Origin: Paulownia fortunei
Lineage: Eukaryota; Streptophyta; Magnoliopsida; Lamiales; Paulowniaceae
Length of the DNA stretch: 64,000 nt
Assembly (NCBI GenBank): GCA_019321725.1
Contig: CM033120.1
Coordinates: 12,120,278-12,184,277 of the forward strand
Direction of reading: 5' to 3'
Shown here: one piece after another, positions 38,559 through 49,761 of the stretch
Numbering within the stretch: the first letter of the stretch is position 1
How the letters are laid out: each line of letters opens with the position of its first letter
Made by a program: the position numbers and the translations under genes
Notes under the pieces: model-generated
Database searches by the model: none
What the model saw: the letters and a program-made list of their open reading frames with translations, nothing else
What the model was told of the DNA's origin: nothing

Positions 38559-38672
38559 CTTTCAGGGTCTGAAGGGATAACAATTTACTGGGAGATGATA
38601 GTCTTTTACGGGTTCTTGGGATTCACGCTGCAGTGAACAGAAGCCTAAATTCTGCAGCTTGCGTTTTGGAAG
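38559..38672 (+). other. Candidate 5' UTR exon of the GIL1-like gene
   Basis: This GC-richer 114-bp segment has an acceptor-like GGTTTTGGTTTCAG before it and a donor-like GGAAG/GTAACA after it. It has no long frame. Together with the acceptor just before the ATG at 41,234 it could be a leader exon of the downstream gene. This is inference only. Confidence 0.3.
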
Positions 38673-38856
38673 GTAACAGTGATTTTTATTGGTAGTAAAA
38701 ATAAAAGTGTTTTACTATAATAGTCAAACGTTGTCTGTCTGCATAGCTCATGTAGAGGATCATAGAAATTCTTGGGGTTTGTCCTTTGGGCGTTAGGCAT
38801 GAGTCCCCCTCTGTATATAAATTTTCATAACACATAGGCCAGTCAAATTTTGTGGT

Positions 38857-38908
38857 CACGTGAGTGCCACGTGAATCAAGCGTGATCGTACGATGTTGTT
38901 GTCACGTG
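38857..38908. promoter_or_regulatory. Triple G-box (CACGTG) cluster
   Basis: Three perfect CACGTG palindromes lie at 38857-38862, 38868-38873 and 38903-38908, two of them in the wider form TCACGTGAG. G-boxes are bound by bZIP (HY5, ABF) and bHLH (PIF) factors in light and ABA responses. The cluster is about 2.3 kb upstream of the GIL1-like start codon, either in its promoter or in a leader intron. Confidence 0.65.
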
Positions 38909-39342
38909 AGTAAATAATGTGGGATCCATATATTTTGCAGTGTTAGAACTGTTTCTGGGCTTTTGTGCATGTTTTTTATCCGTTGGATGATATGGTGTGT
39001 GGGCTATTCATATATTTCGATTGTAATTGAAATATTCATAAGGGCCCATGTCAATTTCTTGCAGTAGGGTTAGCTGACATGAGATAAATGGGTGGTCAAA
39101 ATTTGCGGGTCCTCATACATACATGTTTTATTTACCCTGTTAAATGTGAGATGCTTTTGGGTGTTGTGTTGCATATTTGGCCCTAGGAATCCAATGAATT
39201 ATGTGAAGCCATGTACTATGAAATGCCAATAGTCTATCACTGTAACCTTTTTTGTATAATATTCCTTTACTTACACTAATGTTGTTTGGTTCGAGCTTGA
39301 CTATAAGCTGGTGTCTGGTTCGATTCAATCCTCGACGATTAA

Positions 39343-39649
39343 GAGGGTATTTAGAAATTCATTTCAAATGTACTTTTAAATATGAAAGTTCATTTGTAAA
39401 AAAATTATGTGTGTTGGTAATTATTTTTGAATGAACTTTTAAAATAAGTTATTTTTTCAAAAGTTTATTTTGGAGGAGTGCAAAATGATGCCTTTTGAAT
39501 TTCTTTTCTTACACGTCTACTAAATGGGTATTAAAGTATATTTCTACCAAACACTTAACAATATTTATAAGTACTTTTTAAAAAAATTCATATTAAAAAA
39601 TTCATTTTATAAATGAACTTTCATTTCAAAAGTACTCCCAAATATACAC
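39343..39649. mobile_element. Tourist-like (PIF/Harbinger) MITE
   Basis: 307 bp flanked by TAA on both sides (39340-39342 and 39650-39652). Terminal repeats are GAGGGTATTT (left) and GTGTATATTT (right, minus strand). Inner matching blocks are also present (AAATGTACTTTTAAA against AGTACTTTTGAAAT, and GAAAGTTCATTTRTAAA on both arms). A 3-bp TWA target duplication and AT-rich non-coding interior are typical of Tourist elements. Confidence 0.7.
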
Positions 39650-41233
39650 TAAGTTGATATGCCCAAAAATGTGTTAAGCTCGTTGAGGTGGCTCTAGTTA
39701 AAACCATCGAATACTTAAGTCAGATCGAGTTTGGAAAAGAATAATGAGCTAAATATGATATAAGTGGAAGATTAAAAGTCACATTATTCGTTTACTATAA
39801 GAATTGTAGAGTATTTATAGATATTGATCTCGTATAAAACATATGACCAAGTGGAGCACATGACTAAATGGACAAATGTTTTCATCCTATTGAATTTTTC
39901 AAAGATATGTATGATGTTATCAACGACTTGTAGTCCAAATCGATTTGGACCTGAGTTTGCGTTGGGTTCCAATCTTTTATAAAAGTAGTACTGACCTATT
40001 TAGTGAATATACTTTATTAGTGAGCGCAAAATAAGTCAATTACATCTATTAAGTATTGAACTCGCTCCAATCAATAACTGTGCGATACTCTTTGATGCAA
40101 GAGATATGGTAAGGGCAGTCCCAACATGTTCAAGTCCTGGCATGTGGCATATCGCGTATTAATTACAGTGTTGGGCAGCATTTACATTTGGGAAGAACTC
40201 GTAGTTGCCGTTGGGTGGCACCTTCATTCGTGTTCTGCCTTTGCTGCTCGGGTGCTGCCATTGGCCGTAGAAGGAATGCCACGGATCTCATGATGATATA
40301 TTGTTCAGTAAAACATGTTATGGCGGATGTAGAATTTTGTGAGTTCTTTCGAGTTATATTATTTATATGCAAATTGAATGGATAGTCTAATAATGTTGGC
40401 GCACAAAAATCTTTATATAATAAGTGCACGTAAGAAATTTCTTATTTCTTTATGATTGGTTTCCACCTGTTGGTGGTTGTGAATGGAGGACAACATTTGT
40501 CCTGACGTGCGTAAATTGGACTTTAAGGGGCTCCTCGTTTTCTTTTTTGTAATGCTTAATGTTTTGCTTGGTAGTTTTGTAGTAAAATATTGGGCTACCC
40601 TCCCCCCACAAATGATATATTTAATGGATTTGGTCAAATATTGCTAATCGAATTGGGTTCATATTGGTAGCTCTAGCTGTTCTGGAAAGACTGTAAGAAA
40701 CTAATTGTTGTACTATTCTTTTGTCAAAGGTTGCCTGGAGTAAATGAATATTCAGAATTTTCAGACACCATACTTTTAGAGTTCAGATCACTAGTTGTTT
40801 ATTTCTCCAATTAGGCAATATTTCTCATATTCTTATCTATCTCACAAAGCACTCATGCTGCAATTCTTTATCTTTATGCAATTTACACAACATTAGGCAA
40901 TCAGACATCAAACTTTTGATGCGTCTTTTGAGTATGTCCTTTATCTGTCTCCACCTTCTGTTTCTACTGTGTACACTTCTGTTCATCTTTTATTTTCTAC
41001 CCGTTGAGTTGAGTCCACTTTTCTTGAACTTCAAAGGATAAACGAAAAGAATTTCTATATGCCTTTAATGGCCTCGATCTAAGAGATAAAGCATACAGCT
41101 TTCATCATTGTCTTTCATATTCGATTCTCTACTTAACTATTCTTTATCATTATTGCTAGTTTTACTCAAGTGTTCACTTTCTATATACATATCGTCGTCA
41201 TCGTTTGCCATTCTCTTCATTTTCTTGATTCAG

Positions 41234-42589
41234 ATGGATTCAGTTGACCGTTCTGCGGTTACCCCAAGAAAGAGTAGGTTGGCAAGGACTTTTGCTAAGG
41301 TTTTGCACATACGAGCCGTGACGGGGCTATCTCCAGATGATGGAGTCCAAAAGACAAAATCCCATGGAAAGATGAAGAAAGATCCATCGAAGAATACTAA
41401 GATTCCTTCCTTTGCCGATCAAGATGAGGGGCTGCTGGATAAGGCAGTTAAAGAAGCTTTTCTTGCGAAGTTGTTTGCCAGCATATCAGCTGTTAAAGCT
41501 GCATATGCCCAGCTGCAATTTGCTCAGTCTCCTTATGATGCTGATGGGATTCAATCCGCAGATCAGATAGTAGTATCAGAGCTAAAGAACTTGTCTGAAT
41601 TAAAGCAGTGCTACTCGAAGAAGACGTTGAATGAGAAGTCTCCAGAGACCACTCTGCTTTTGTCTGAAATTCAGGAGCAGAACAGTCTTCTGAAAACTTA
41701 TGAGATCACAAGTAAGAAGTTGAATTCTCAACTAAGACTTAAAGACTCTGAGATAACCTTTCTTGAAGAGAAATTGGCAGAAGCCAATAGCGATAACAAG
41801 TCACTCGAGAAGAGACTAAACTCAAGTGGACAGCTAGCCATGCCGGACAATACTCAATTATCAGGCTTAAGGCCCAGCCATTTTATTGCATACTTTCGGC
41901 AGGCAATAAAATCAACTCGAAGCTTTGTGCGTTTGCTGATTAGTGAGATGGAATCTGCAGACTGGGATTTGGACGCTGCAGCCACTTCAATTGAACCTGG
42001 CATTTCTTTCTGGAAATCGAATCATATATGTTTTGCATTTGAATCCTTTGTATGCAGAGAAATGTTAGATGGTTTCAATCACCCGAATTTCTCCACCCAA
42101 ACCGAGTCCTTGCCTAAGCAGAAAACACAGCGCCGCCTATTTTTTGACAGATTCATGGAGCTGAAATCTGTGAGACCCGCAGATTACCTAGCTTGGAAGC
42201 CTAAATCAATGTTCGCAGCATTCTGTCGTACTAAATATTTGAGACTCGTACATCCAAAGATGGAAGCATCCCTTTTTGGTAATTTGGATCAGAGGAATTT
42301 GGTGAATTCTGGTGAACTCCCAGAGACACCTTTCTTCTTGGCATTCAGTGAGATGGCAAAGCGCATATGGCTTTTACACTGCCTAGCCTTATCTTTTGAT
42401 CCGGAGGTCTCCATCTTTCAAGTGAGCAAGGGAAGCCGTTTCTCTGAAGTTTACATGGAGAGCTTAAGCGACGAAGCTTTCATCTCGTCTGATGCCACAC
42501 CGGAAACTGATCCTCGTGTGGCTTTCATGGTGGTTCCAGGATTCAGGATCGGCAAGACCGTCATTCAATGTCAGGTTTATCTGTGCTGA
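41234..42589 (+). CDS. GIL1-like / DUF641 family protein
   Basis: An intronless 451-residue protein starting MDSVDRSAVTPRKSRLARTF. The frame is open 126 bp further upstream but has no earlier ATG, and the ATG follows a likely splice acceptor. The N-terminal DUF641 domain (about 65-130; DKAVKEAFLAKLFASISAVKAAYAQLQ) is followed by a coiled coil (about 150-205; LLLSEIQEQNSLLKTYE and KDSEITFLEEKLAEAN) and the conserved C-terminal GIL1 domain (LRPSHFIAYFRQAIKSTRSF; RTKYLRLVHPKMEASLFGN; VAFMVVPGF). Members include Arabidopsis GRAVITROPIC IN THE LIGHT 1, which acts with phytochrome to randomise hypocotyl growth, and IRK-interacting proteins. Length (about 450) is nearer the shorter GIL1-like paralogues than GIL1 itself, so the exact orthologue is uncertain. 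Likely cytosolic or membrane-peripheral; no signal peptide or membrane segment seen. Confidence 0.88.
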   Translation: MDSVDRSAVTPRKSRLARTFAKVLHIRAVTGLSPDDGVQKTKSHGKMKKDPSKNTKIPSFADQDEGLLDKAVKEAFLAKLFASISAVKAAYAQLQFAQSPYDADGIQSADQIVVSELKNLSELKQCYSKKTLNEKSPETTLLLSEIQEQNSLLKTYEITSKKLNSQLRLKDSEITFLEEKLAEANSDNKSLEKRLNSSGQLAMPDNTQLSGLRPSHFIAYFRQAIKSTRSFVRLLISEMESADWDLDAAATSIEPGISFWKSNHICFAFESFVCREMLDGFNHPNFSTQTESLPKQKTQRRLFFDRFMELKSVRPADYLAWKPKSMFAAFCRTKYLRLVHPKMEASLFGNLDQRNLVNSGELPETPFFLAFSEMAKRIWLLHCLALSFDPEVSIFQVSKGSRFSEVYMESLSDEAFISSDATPETDPRVAFMVVPGFRIGKTVIQCQVYLC

Positions 42590-44529
42590 TCATGAACTCA
42601 GGTGAACTGTGGATGCGACATGATGTGAGCTGCCAACCATTAGCCTTAATTTACGGGTCCACGACATCAAGGATTGCGTTGGAGGCCATAGGCTTGAAAC
42701 TTTTTTTTTCTTTCAAATTTAATCATTCGTGGAGAATGATTGCCATGGCTTGACAAGAATTAGGACTTTTTCTTGCTTTTTTTGTGAAAAGGAAAGTGCA
42801 TGGACAGTTGCAGATATATAACTTTGGGAGATCACTTAATTATATTATGTATCATAAGAGCTTCCCAATTTTTATTTTTTTTATTTTCTATGTTTTTTTG
42901 GTGTGGGGAAGTTCGAATCCCTAATCTCAGACATCAGGTACCAACACACCACAATGGATGGTGGTCCCGTCCCATTTTTGTTAATACCTGGCAGATGTTT
43001 GATTATAAGTAGTAGCTGTATACTGTAGCAAGTAGTTTTTATGTTCTATATATCATACCTTGAGTTACTCTTACATGTATATGGTGCTGCAGAATAGTAA
43101 CTTTTTCTTGCTTTTAAGACAGAAATATGTGAACTTCTAGTTCTCCTTGTCCAACTGAAATTGGACTCGTTACAAATTATTTGCCTAAAAGGCCTACCTT
43201 GAAGACCTTGTCAACAAATGTTGCATCCCATGCAAAGTATCCCATGCAAAATGAGGGAAATTTGACACTCAATTTGGATTCACCCTACAAGAAAAGTAGG
43301 AAATGCAAGAAAATAGCAAATAGCCTTTGCTTAGGAAAAATTGATTCTAACTACAAGTGCGGTGAGTGTAAATATATTTATCATGTGACGGTTCACTTTT
43401 TAATTATAATCACGCATCCACATCTACGAAAGTTAAGTTTGACTTAGACCAAATCGAGAATAAAGTCATAGTTTAAGTTTGACTCAATAACAAGCAAGAC
43501 ACTTCAACTAAAAAATAAGATAGTTCAATTCTGTCAACAAGATTTTAAGCCACAATGTGAAGTTTGTGAGAGGTTTAAGGACTTCTAAAAGGGTTAGAGC
43601 ACTTGGCACACGGCACATTATAGTTTTTTGCTGATGAAATTTTCATCACCATCCACCCGTGATATTTATCTTATGTTATGTATTTTATGAAGTAGAATTC
43701 AAAAAAACTCTAGTGAATAAGATCTTATATCCTTGCCGTTGGATGATGGATGGCAAATGGAGGCACTAATGGTGGCACCAAACCCTCTTCCTGATTGAAT
43801 AAGCACCATGATTCTTAAAAGGTGGGGATTAATTCATGTGGCCAACATGAATCTTGATTAGGTTGCATTTCCACAAAAAGAGGAACAAAGAAATAAAGTT
43901 GTGTGGGCTGCAGGATGGGCAACCTTCCTCTGTGCAAATTACTTTAAAAATTGAAATTATTAGAAAGGTAAAATTGAAAAATGGGCTTCTTCATGAAAAT
44001 GGAGATGAATTGGATAGCTGCTTTGCAGCATTAGCCCAAAATGCCTGTTTTTTTGGGCCCTACCGGGGCTATTCTTGAATCTTTTCTTTTATGGTGTTAG
44101 GTGAAAAATTCATAAATATATTATGGATCATGTATACCTATATGTATTTTAAATTAAGTTTATTTATAAGTTTTGACTTAATTGAATCATGAACGTTCCT
44201 GGGAGAATCCCTAGAGAGAAAATTTATAACAGATAGAGGGAATCTATTTGAGAGGAAAAATATTGATTGCCTTATGCAATTAGAATAGGGATTATATATA
44301 TATATATAGGTATATCTATCTTATATAAAGAAGAATTCCCATTTAATTGGGAATTTAATTTCAACCAAATTATGAAATCAAAATCCATCTCAATTAATTA
44401 AAAATTTAAAATCCATCTCAAATATATCAATTATGTCGTGCATCTGAAACTAACCTAATTTTCAATAAATCATAATTCTGATTTGTAATAAAAAAAGAAT
44501 AGAATAAATTAATGTTTTGAATCTGGATT
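42590..44529. other. Intergenic DNA downstream of the GIL1-like gene
   Basis: The first few hundred bases are likely 3' UTR. The remainder has short, unconvincing frames (for example around 43,181-43,447) with no recognisable domain. A short TA repeat lies at about 44,295-44,310. Confidence 0.6.
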
Positions 44530-44906
44530 ATCTAAATTGTTCCTTTTGCTTCGTCAAAATCTGAACATGTATAATTTCTTGGGAACTTCAATGCGCAGAA
44601 CAATTCGTTCTCCAATGCTTATAACTCGGGATGGTAAAATTATCCAAATTTTTCATTGAAAAATAGTCAAAATATAGTAAATCTACCATCAGATTTTCAA
44701 CCTTAATCGCGACCACAGTAACAGCCGACAACTAACAAAGTATCTTTGGAAGAAGCACTTGTCAAGTTGACTATGAACACAAATCAGTTTATGGCAAGAA
44801 CGGTGAACTTTGCAAAAAATAAAAGACTTCTGTACAGAATCAAGCAGCCTCTATTCGAAATTTGGAAGATCAAGTGGGCCAAATATTTCAACAAAATCTC
44901 ATTAAC
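44530..44906 (+). pseudogene. Ty3/gypsy gag fragment
   Basis: Read with stops ignored, one frame gives FLGNFNAQNNSFSNAYNSGW, then NYPNFSLKNSQN, SLEEALVKLTMNTNQFMA and, after a one-base frame change near 44,826, SIRNLEDQVGQI. These are the classic ordered blocks of plant Ty3/gypsy gag (N-x-YNPGWxNHPNFSW, SLEE-L, LE-QVGQ). At least four in-frame stops and the frameshift show it is dead. No LTRs were seen around it, so only a fragment remains. Confidence 0.78.
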
Positions 44907-45729
44907 AAATTAAATTTATTTTTCAAAAACAAAAGTATTGGTTATTGGTAAAAGAATAATTTCCAGTATTTTTTAATGCAATTTGGCCGAATGTTTGCAT
45001 TACTTGCATTTAGCTACTGCATTATCATTCGACGATGAATTAGATATAGAGGTGTTGCATTTTTCTCCATTCATTATTTTTTATATAATAATATTAGATG
45101 AAACGGGAGTATTACACTCGCTCTCTCCAAAAAATACAATTTAGAAGATGCAATTGGAGCTTCATATTTGTGATAGGTCCACAACAACAATATAGTTAAA
45201 TATTTGAATTTATATATTTTTTGATACCTCTCTCAATTATGCCCATTTTTTGACAAATTAGCTATTTTGGAACGCCCGATGCATAATATTTTTATTTTAA
45301 GAAAATTAAATAAGTATATGATTCACTTTTGAATATGTGAGTAAAATAAGTATTGATTCTCATAAAATAGATGATCAGGGTTTTTATTTAAAAACGTTGA
45401 GCAGTTCTATTGTAATTATGAGTTTTTTTTCCCTCTTTTTTTTTTCGAAATCCTTAATTTTGTTTTTCCATCAAGTGTTCAAGTTGCATTACCTGACTAC
45501 GGCATATACAGTTAAAGTAATTAATTCGAGTATATAATATTGTGGCAGTTTTTCCTTCTTTTTTTTTTCTAAAGTGCTACATTCTTATTTCAGAAAAATA
45601 TATTTATTCACAAGTGGGAGGAATTGTCCATTTGTCCATGCCTAAAATCATAAATATTGATAGTCTTTTTCAAAAAAAAAAAAAAAAAGAACCCTCACTT
45701 GTACTTTCTGATGAGAGTAATCTATCATA
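44907..45729. other. Intergenic DNA
   Basis: AT-rich DNA between the gypsy fragment and the MITE. No gag continuation, LTR or gene could be recognised. There is a poly-A tract at about 45,673-45,689. Confidence 0.6.
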
Positions 45730-45732
45730 TTA

Positions 45733-46143
45733 AGGCATGTTTGGTTTTAAACTTATCTTTCTGATTAAATTATATAAAAAAAAAGTGAGTTAATCATTTT
45801 GTAATCAGTGAGTTGTTTGGTTGACTTTATGAGAATAAGTGAGAAAATAAATTATTTTGAGATTTGACTATTCAAAAAATTAATGGCTAGTAGGTCGGAA
45901 GATAGAATTCAAAAAATCATCTCTAAAATGTGTTTTGATAAGACGAAAATAGTGGAAGGATTTAAAAAAAATAAAATTGATATATCTTATCTTAATTTCC
46001 AAGTTACATGTCAGAAGCCGATTTTTCAAATTGATCATAACCAAACAATGTGGTGCAAAAACTGATTAATTTCAAATTGATTATTTTGTAATTAAATTTC
46101 TAAGTACTCATAATCAACATAGTAATTTCAACCAAACATGCAC
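45733..46143. mobile_element. Tourist-like (PIF/Harbinger) MITE
   Basis: 411 bp flanked by TTA on each side (45730-45732 and 46144-46146). The left end is AGGCATGTTTGGTTT. The right end on the minus strand is GTGCATGTTTGGTTG, giving the shared core GCATGTTTGGTT. The interior has further inverted matches (TAATCATTTTGTAATCA against its counterpart TTGATTATTTTGTAATTA region). It is non-coding; the short frame at 45,883-46,065 is fortuitous. Confidence 0.7.
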
Positions 46144-46425
46144 TTATAGATCTATTTATATAATATTGGCTAATATGGGTTTAGCAAATATTGCTGATTT
46201 CAAATGTATCTAGTAACACTATTTACTCCAACAAATGGAGAAACAAAGGGAACTACCATCTCATCTCATATTGTATACATGGACCATAAATCCATAAACC
46301 TAAACCAACCTAGCAATAAATATAGAAATGTTCGTGAAATTCCCAAAACTCGAGTCTTTTTTTTCTTTTTTTTTGAGTGAAACTCGAGACATCATTAATA
46401 ACATGATGTTCTTAGCAGAATGGAT

Positions 46426-46695
46426 TCAGTGACCAATTCCAGGACTAGGAACAGACTCTAAACCACGACGATCAACATGAGTAACGTGCCCAATTTGATG
46501 CACAAAGAGTTTTTCATCATTAGGGGAAGAAAGTGGCATGGAGCCTTTGTGAAGTGAACTAAATACTACTAAACTTGGCTCCTGAGAAGAACCCTTATTC
46601 TTTTCCATGCCCAAAAACTTTCTTGCTTCCAAGCCCTGAGACAAAAAGATCAAAACAAGAATTAGGGCAAGGGAACGAGTGCTGAAAAGGGCCAT
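46426..46695 (-). CDS. Secreted signalling-peptide precursor, PIP/PIPL-like
   Basis: A single-exon 89-residue protein. Residues 1-24 (MALFSTRSLALILVLIFLSQ then GLEA) form a clear signal peptide. The middle is variable and hydrophilic. The C-terminus ends RRGLESVPSPGIGH. A dibasic site before a Pro/Ser/Gly-rich tail closing in GxGH is the layout of PAMP-induced secreted peptide (PIP) and PIP-like (PIPL) precursors, which release a C-terminal peptide perceived by RLK7-type receptor kinases in immunity and root development. The SVPSPGIGH tail differs from the SGPS..GxGH of classic PIPs, so PIPL is the better label. The assignment comes from the motif alone. It stands alone on the minus strand. 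Confidence 0.68.
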   Translation of the reverse strand: MALFSTRSLALILVLIFLSQGLEARKFLGMEKNKGSSQEPSLVVFSSLHKGSMPLSSPNDEKLFVHQIGHVTHVDRRGLESVPSPGIGH

Positions 46696-46819
46696 TTTCT
46701 AATGCGAAAGAGTTGTGAAAGCAAAGAAAATGGAGTTTGAACGATGAAGAAGAAAGCTCAGAGAAGAACCCAAGTGCTTAAAAGTTTGGAATGAAGAAAA
46801 ATGGTAGGGGAGTGACATG

Positions 46820-46829
46820 TTTATATATA
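46820..46829 (-). promoter_or_regulatory. TATA box of the peptide gene
   Basis: The minus strand reads TATATATAAA about 125 bp upstream of the ATG at 46,695, a spacing consistent with a short 5' leader. It supports this small frame being a transcribed gene. Confidence 0.55.
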
Positions 46830-49538
46830 GATGCACAAGTTGGGTGGCTTGGAATATGGGTCAAGAGGTTTGAAATTTAAGGAGGAATTATTCATGTTTT
46901 GCTTGTCTTGTATGAGTATTATTAGTATTTGGGAATGCCGCCGGCTAATGTTTTTTCTTTGATTCTTAGTAAGTTAATTTCATGTGCTCCAATTGTTTTG
47001 GGGTGTGTTCAATTCACCTGGAAGAAACCATGGAAGTTTAGTTTAATGGAGCAAAGCCCCCCCCCCCCCCCCCCACCCACCCAACCAAATGCCTAAGATC
47101 ACTGGAATTAGGAGCACAAGCAAAGTAGGGCTTCTATTGACTATTTTAGTGGAGAAGAATTAGTCTCTATTAGTCGGAAATCGGATGGATACTTCCCAGA
47201 TGCATACTATTTCAAGTCACATTTTAAGAGATAATATATTCGATAATTTATATTGAATATATATTTTATTATACATTTTATATACACTCATATATATATA
47301 TATATATGAGTATGCATGAATATAATAACCTACGTTTAGTACATACTATTGAATATACTATCTATAAATTTGTCACAGTTTAATCTTCTATTGAGATGGG
47401 ATCTGATTTTATCATGGTTAGAAAAATATAATGTTAAGAAAGTTATATTATTTAAATATTTTTTTCCCGTACACACACATTTGTAATTAGCTCCGCAATT
47501 TATGTGACGTGGATAATGGGGTTGAAAAATAGAATACTTGTAGACTTTATGCTTATTTAAAATAAGACCAATTGATTTTTTAATTTTTTTTGAGTAAGTA
47601 AATTATTTGACGTCCGCAGACATAACAAGAAGAAGAAAAAATTAATGGTTTGACTTGGAGAGCACGACAATCACAGAAGACAAAACAGTAGGCAGAAAGA
47701 CAAAATGAATAATAGTATGAAAGAATAATCAATAAACTGTTAGAAATTAAGGATGAATTACGAACATAATTATTCACTTGATTTATCTAAATCTAGCTAC
47801 GTACAAAAGCGAAAAATAAAAGAATTATACTATGCCGGAATGATGTTTAATTAGAGTATAAAATTATTCCTGTCGCAAAATTTTCAAAAATCACAAGATT
47901 AGAAGTTTAAGACTTATCATAACACGAACTAAATAGTTAATAATCAGCTCAATTAAAAAGGATAGCTCCAAAGATCATTAGATTTGGTTGACATTCCATT
48001 GCTATAACACAGAAAAGCCTCACCACGGACAATTCATGAAAAAAGGAAATGGTATTGAACAATGTTTTTATTATCGAACTGATGATTAAATTGATTTTGT
48101 TATTTATTAATGGTTCAATCAACTTAATAAATATTAATTATATTTTTTTATTATATTATATAAAATATTAATATAATAAACTAATTATTATGTAATATAT
48201 CTTAAATATAAAAAAATATATAACAAAATACAAAATTCAAATAACCACATAATTACAATAAAATATCAAATTTAATTTTTTTTAAAAATAAAATAAATCG
48301 ATCAAACAGAAAATTCAGTTATATATGCTTAATCGAATCTGACCGACATCTGATTTTTGATTGAATTGATCGATTCGATCCAATTTTCAAAATATTGAAC
48401 TATTGGAGAGACCTGTTGTTGTCAAGGGATTTTGTCCTTGATACAGTTGTTGTAATAACACTTGCAGGAGTTAGGTGGATTAATTGATAAATTAAGCAAG
48501 GTCTGCAGGACTCAGATTTTATTTTTAATGGAAGTTTTTACAACTGAAATTAGCTTAATCTGTAGTTAAATAAGATTGGATCTTGTGGGAGAGTCCCTTT
48601 TGTCTTCATGTTGAAGCCAGCAGGAAGCAGTTTTCAGTTGAATTCTCAACTATATAATGCATCGACACCTTAAAAATAAAACCATACCCGTCCCACGTTT
48701 GAACACTTCGACTGTTGAGCCTTCCTTATCAGACTTTGGACACTCTAGTCGCATACGGGTCCATTATTTCAAAAATGTGTCAAAAATATTGATAAAAATA
48801 GCAAGGTGATTGATACATATGCCTAAACGTTTGACTTATATATTAATGGTGTATGAAAGTGATTAAACACATATTATTATCAGTAGTATAAACGTAGCAG
48901 TATAAGTTTGTGACGAGATAATGTAATTTATTAGTAAGTATTTTGTACCTACAATTTAGTTGATCATGAATTTAACTCACTTGAAAAAGAGTTTGGAAAT
49001 TAACTAGTATCCACTTTATTAAAAATATATATATAAATTTGATATTAAATCATATATATTTTTACTTAAAATTTGTGTTAACCAAAATAACTAGGAAAAA
49101 TTCAACCATACTTGATAAACATAACAAAATTCATCTTGGAAATTTACGACTAATTTTTGAAATATATCGGTTAAAAACATCCTTTTATTTGTGAAATGTA
49201 ATGTCTGTATATGTGAAAATATCAATTTAAATTAATTATGTATTGGGAAAAACATAAAAGGAAGTTGCTATAATATATTTCCCCAACTATTTTAGTGTTG
49301 ATGAAATATGACCTAAATTTGTAATGAAATATTTGAAAAATAATTCTCACACAGTAATTTTTGAAAGATATATATAGGACACCAATGACTTAAAAAATAT
49401 CGAGTTTTATTCAAGTTATTTTTAAAAATCTCGAAATAAAACTCTTAAGAGAATTTTGTAACTAAGATTGGGCTGTGACCTTGATTGGTCCAATTAAAGT
49501 GATTTCTTTTGGCCTGAGTCGGGTCATCGTCTAGTCCA
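46830..49538. other. Intergenic DNA between peptide gene and APC6
   Basis: No gene is supported. It contains a poly-C run (about 47,057-47,075), a TA stretch at about 47,291-47,306, and at about 48,050-48,400 a degenerate stretch with TCGATTCGATCCAATTTTC-type phrases resembling a worn dispersed repeat. Confidence 0.6.
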
Positions 49539-49545
49539 AAATCAA

Positions 49546-49618
49546 AAAGCCCAATTTTCTCTCAAATTCAAAATATAAGCCCATTGTCGGCCCAATATCT
49601 TCCTTTACTGTATATAAA
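49546..49618 (+). promoter_or_regulatory. APC6 core promoter: site II motifs and TATA box
   Basis: GCCCA-type motifs occur at about 49,549 (AAGCCCAAT), 49,579 (AAGCCCATT) and 49,589 (GGCCCAAT). These are complements of the TGGGC(C/T) site II elements bound by TCP factors in growth and cell-cycle promoters. TATATAAA at 49611-49618 lies about 145 bp before the APC6 ATG. A CCTCCCGC sequence just downstream (about 49,640) is weakly E2F-like. Confidence 0.55.
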
Positions 49619-49761
49619 CCATGGGAAAACCAAAAATCCCTCCCGCTCTTTTCCCGTAGAAATTCTCAAATCTAAACCCCTAATCCCCATTCCAAAACCC
49701 TCGTTTCAATCTCACAAATAAAAACCGATACATACAGTTAGCACATACATTTAGCAGAGAG

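Larger units (their letters stand above)
38151..41233. other. Upstream region of the GIL1-like gene
   Basis: Contains a possible 5' UTR exon, a three-copy G-box cluster and a Tourist-like MITE (listed separately). The remainder shows no gene. A CT-rich leader at about 41,110-41,230 ends in TTCTTGATTCAG directly before the ATG, which looks like a splice acceptor and suggests an intron in the 5' UTR. Confidence 0.5.

Noticed and set aside
42905..42925. GTTCGAATCCC, resembling a tRNA T-loop
   Set aside because: The 70 bp upstream is T-rich and cannot form D and anticodon stems, so no tRNA is present.
43181..43447. 88-residue Lys-rich open frame downstream of the GIL1-like gene
   Set aside because: No recognisable domain, no ATG-led start in good context and no splice signals linking it to the gene; probably chance.
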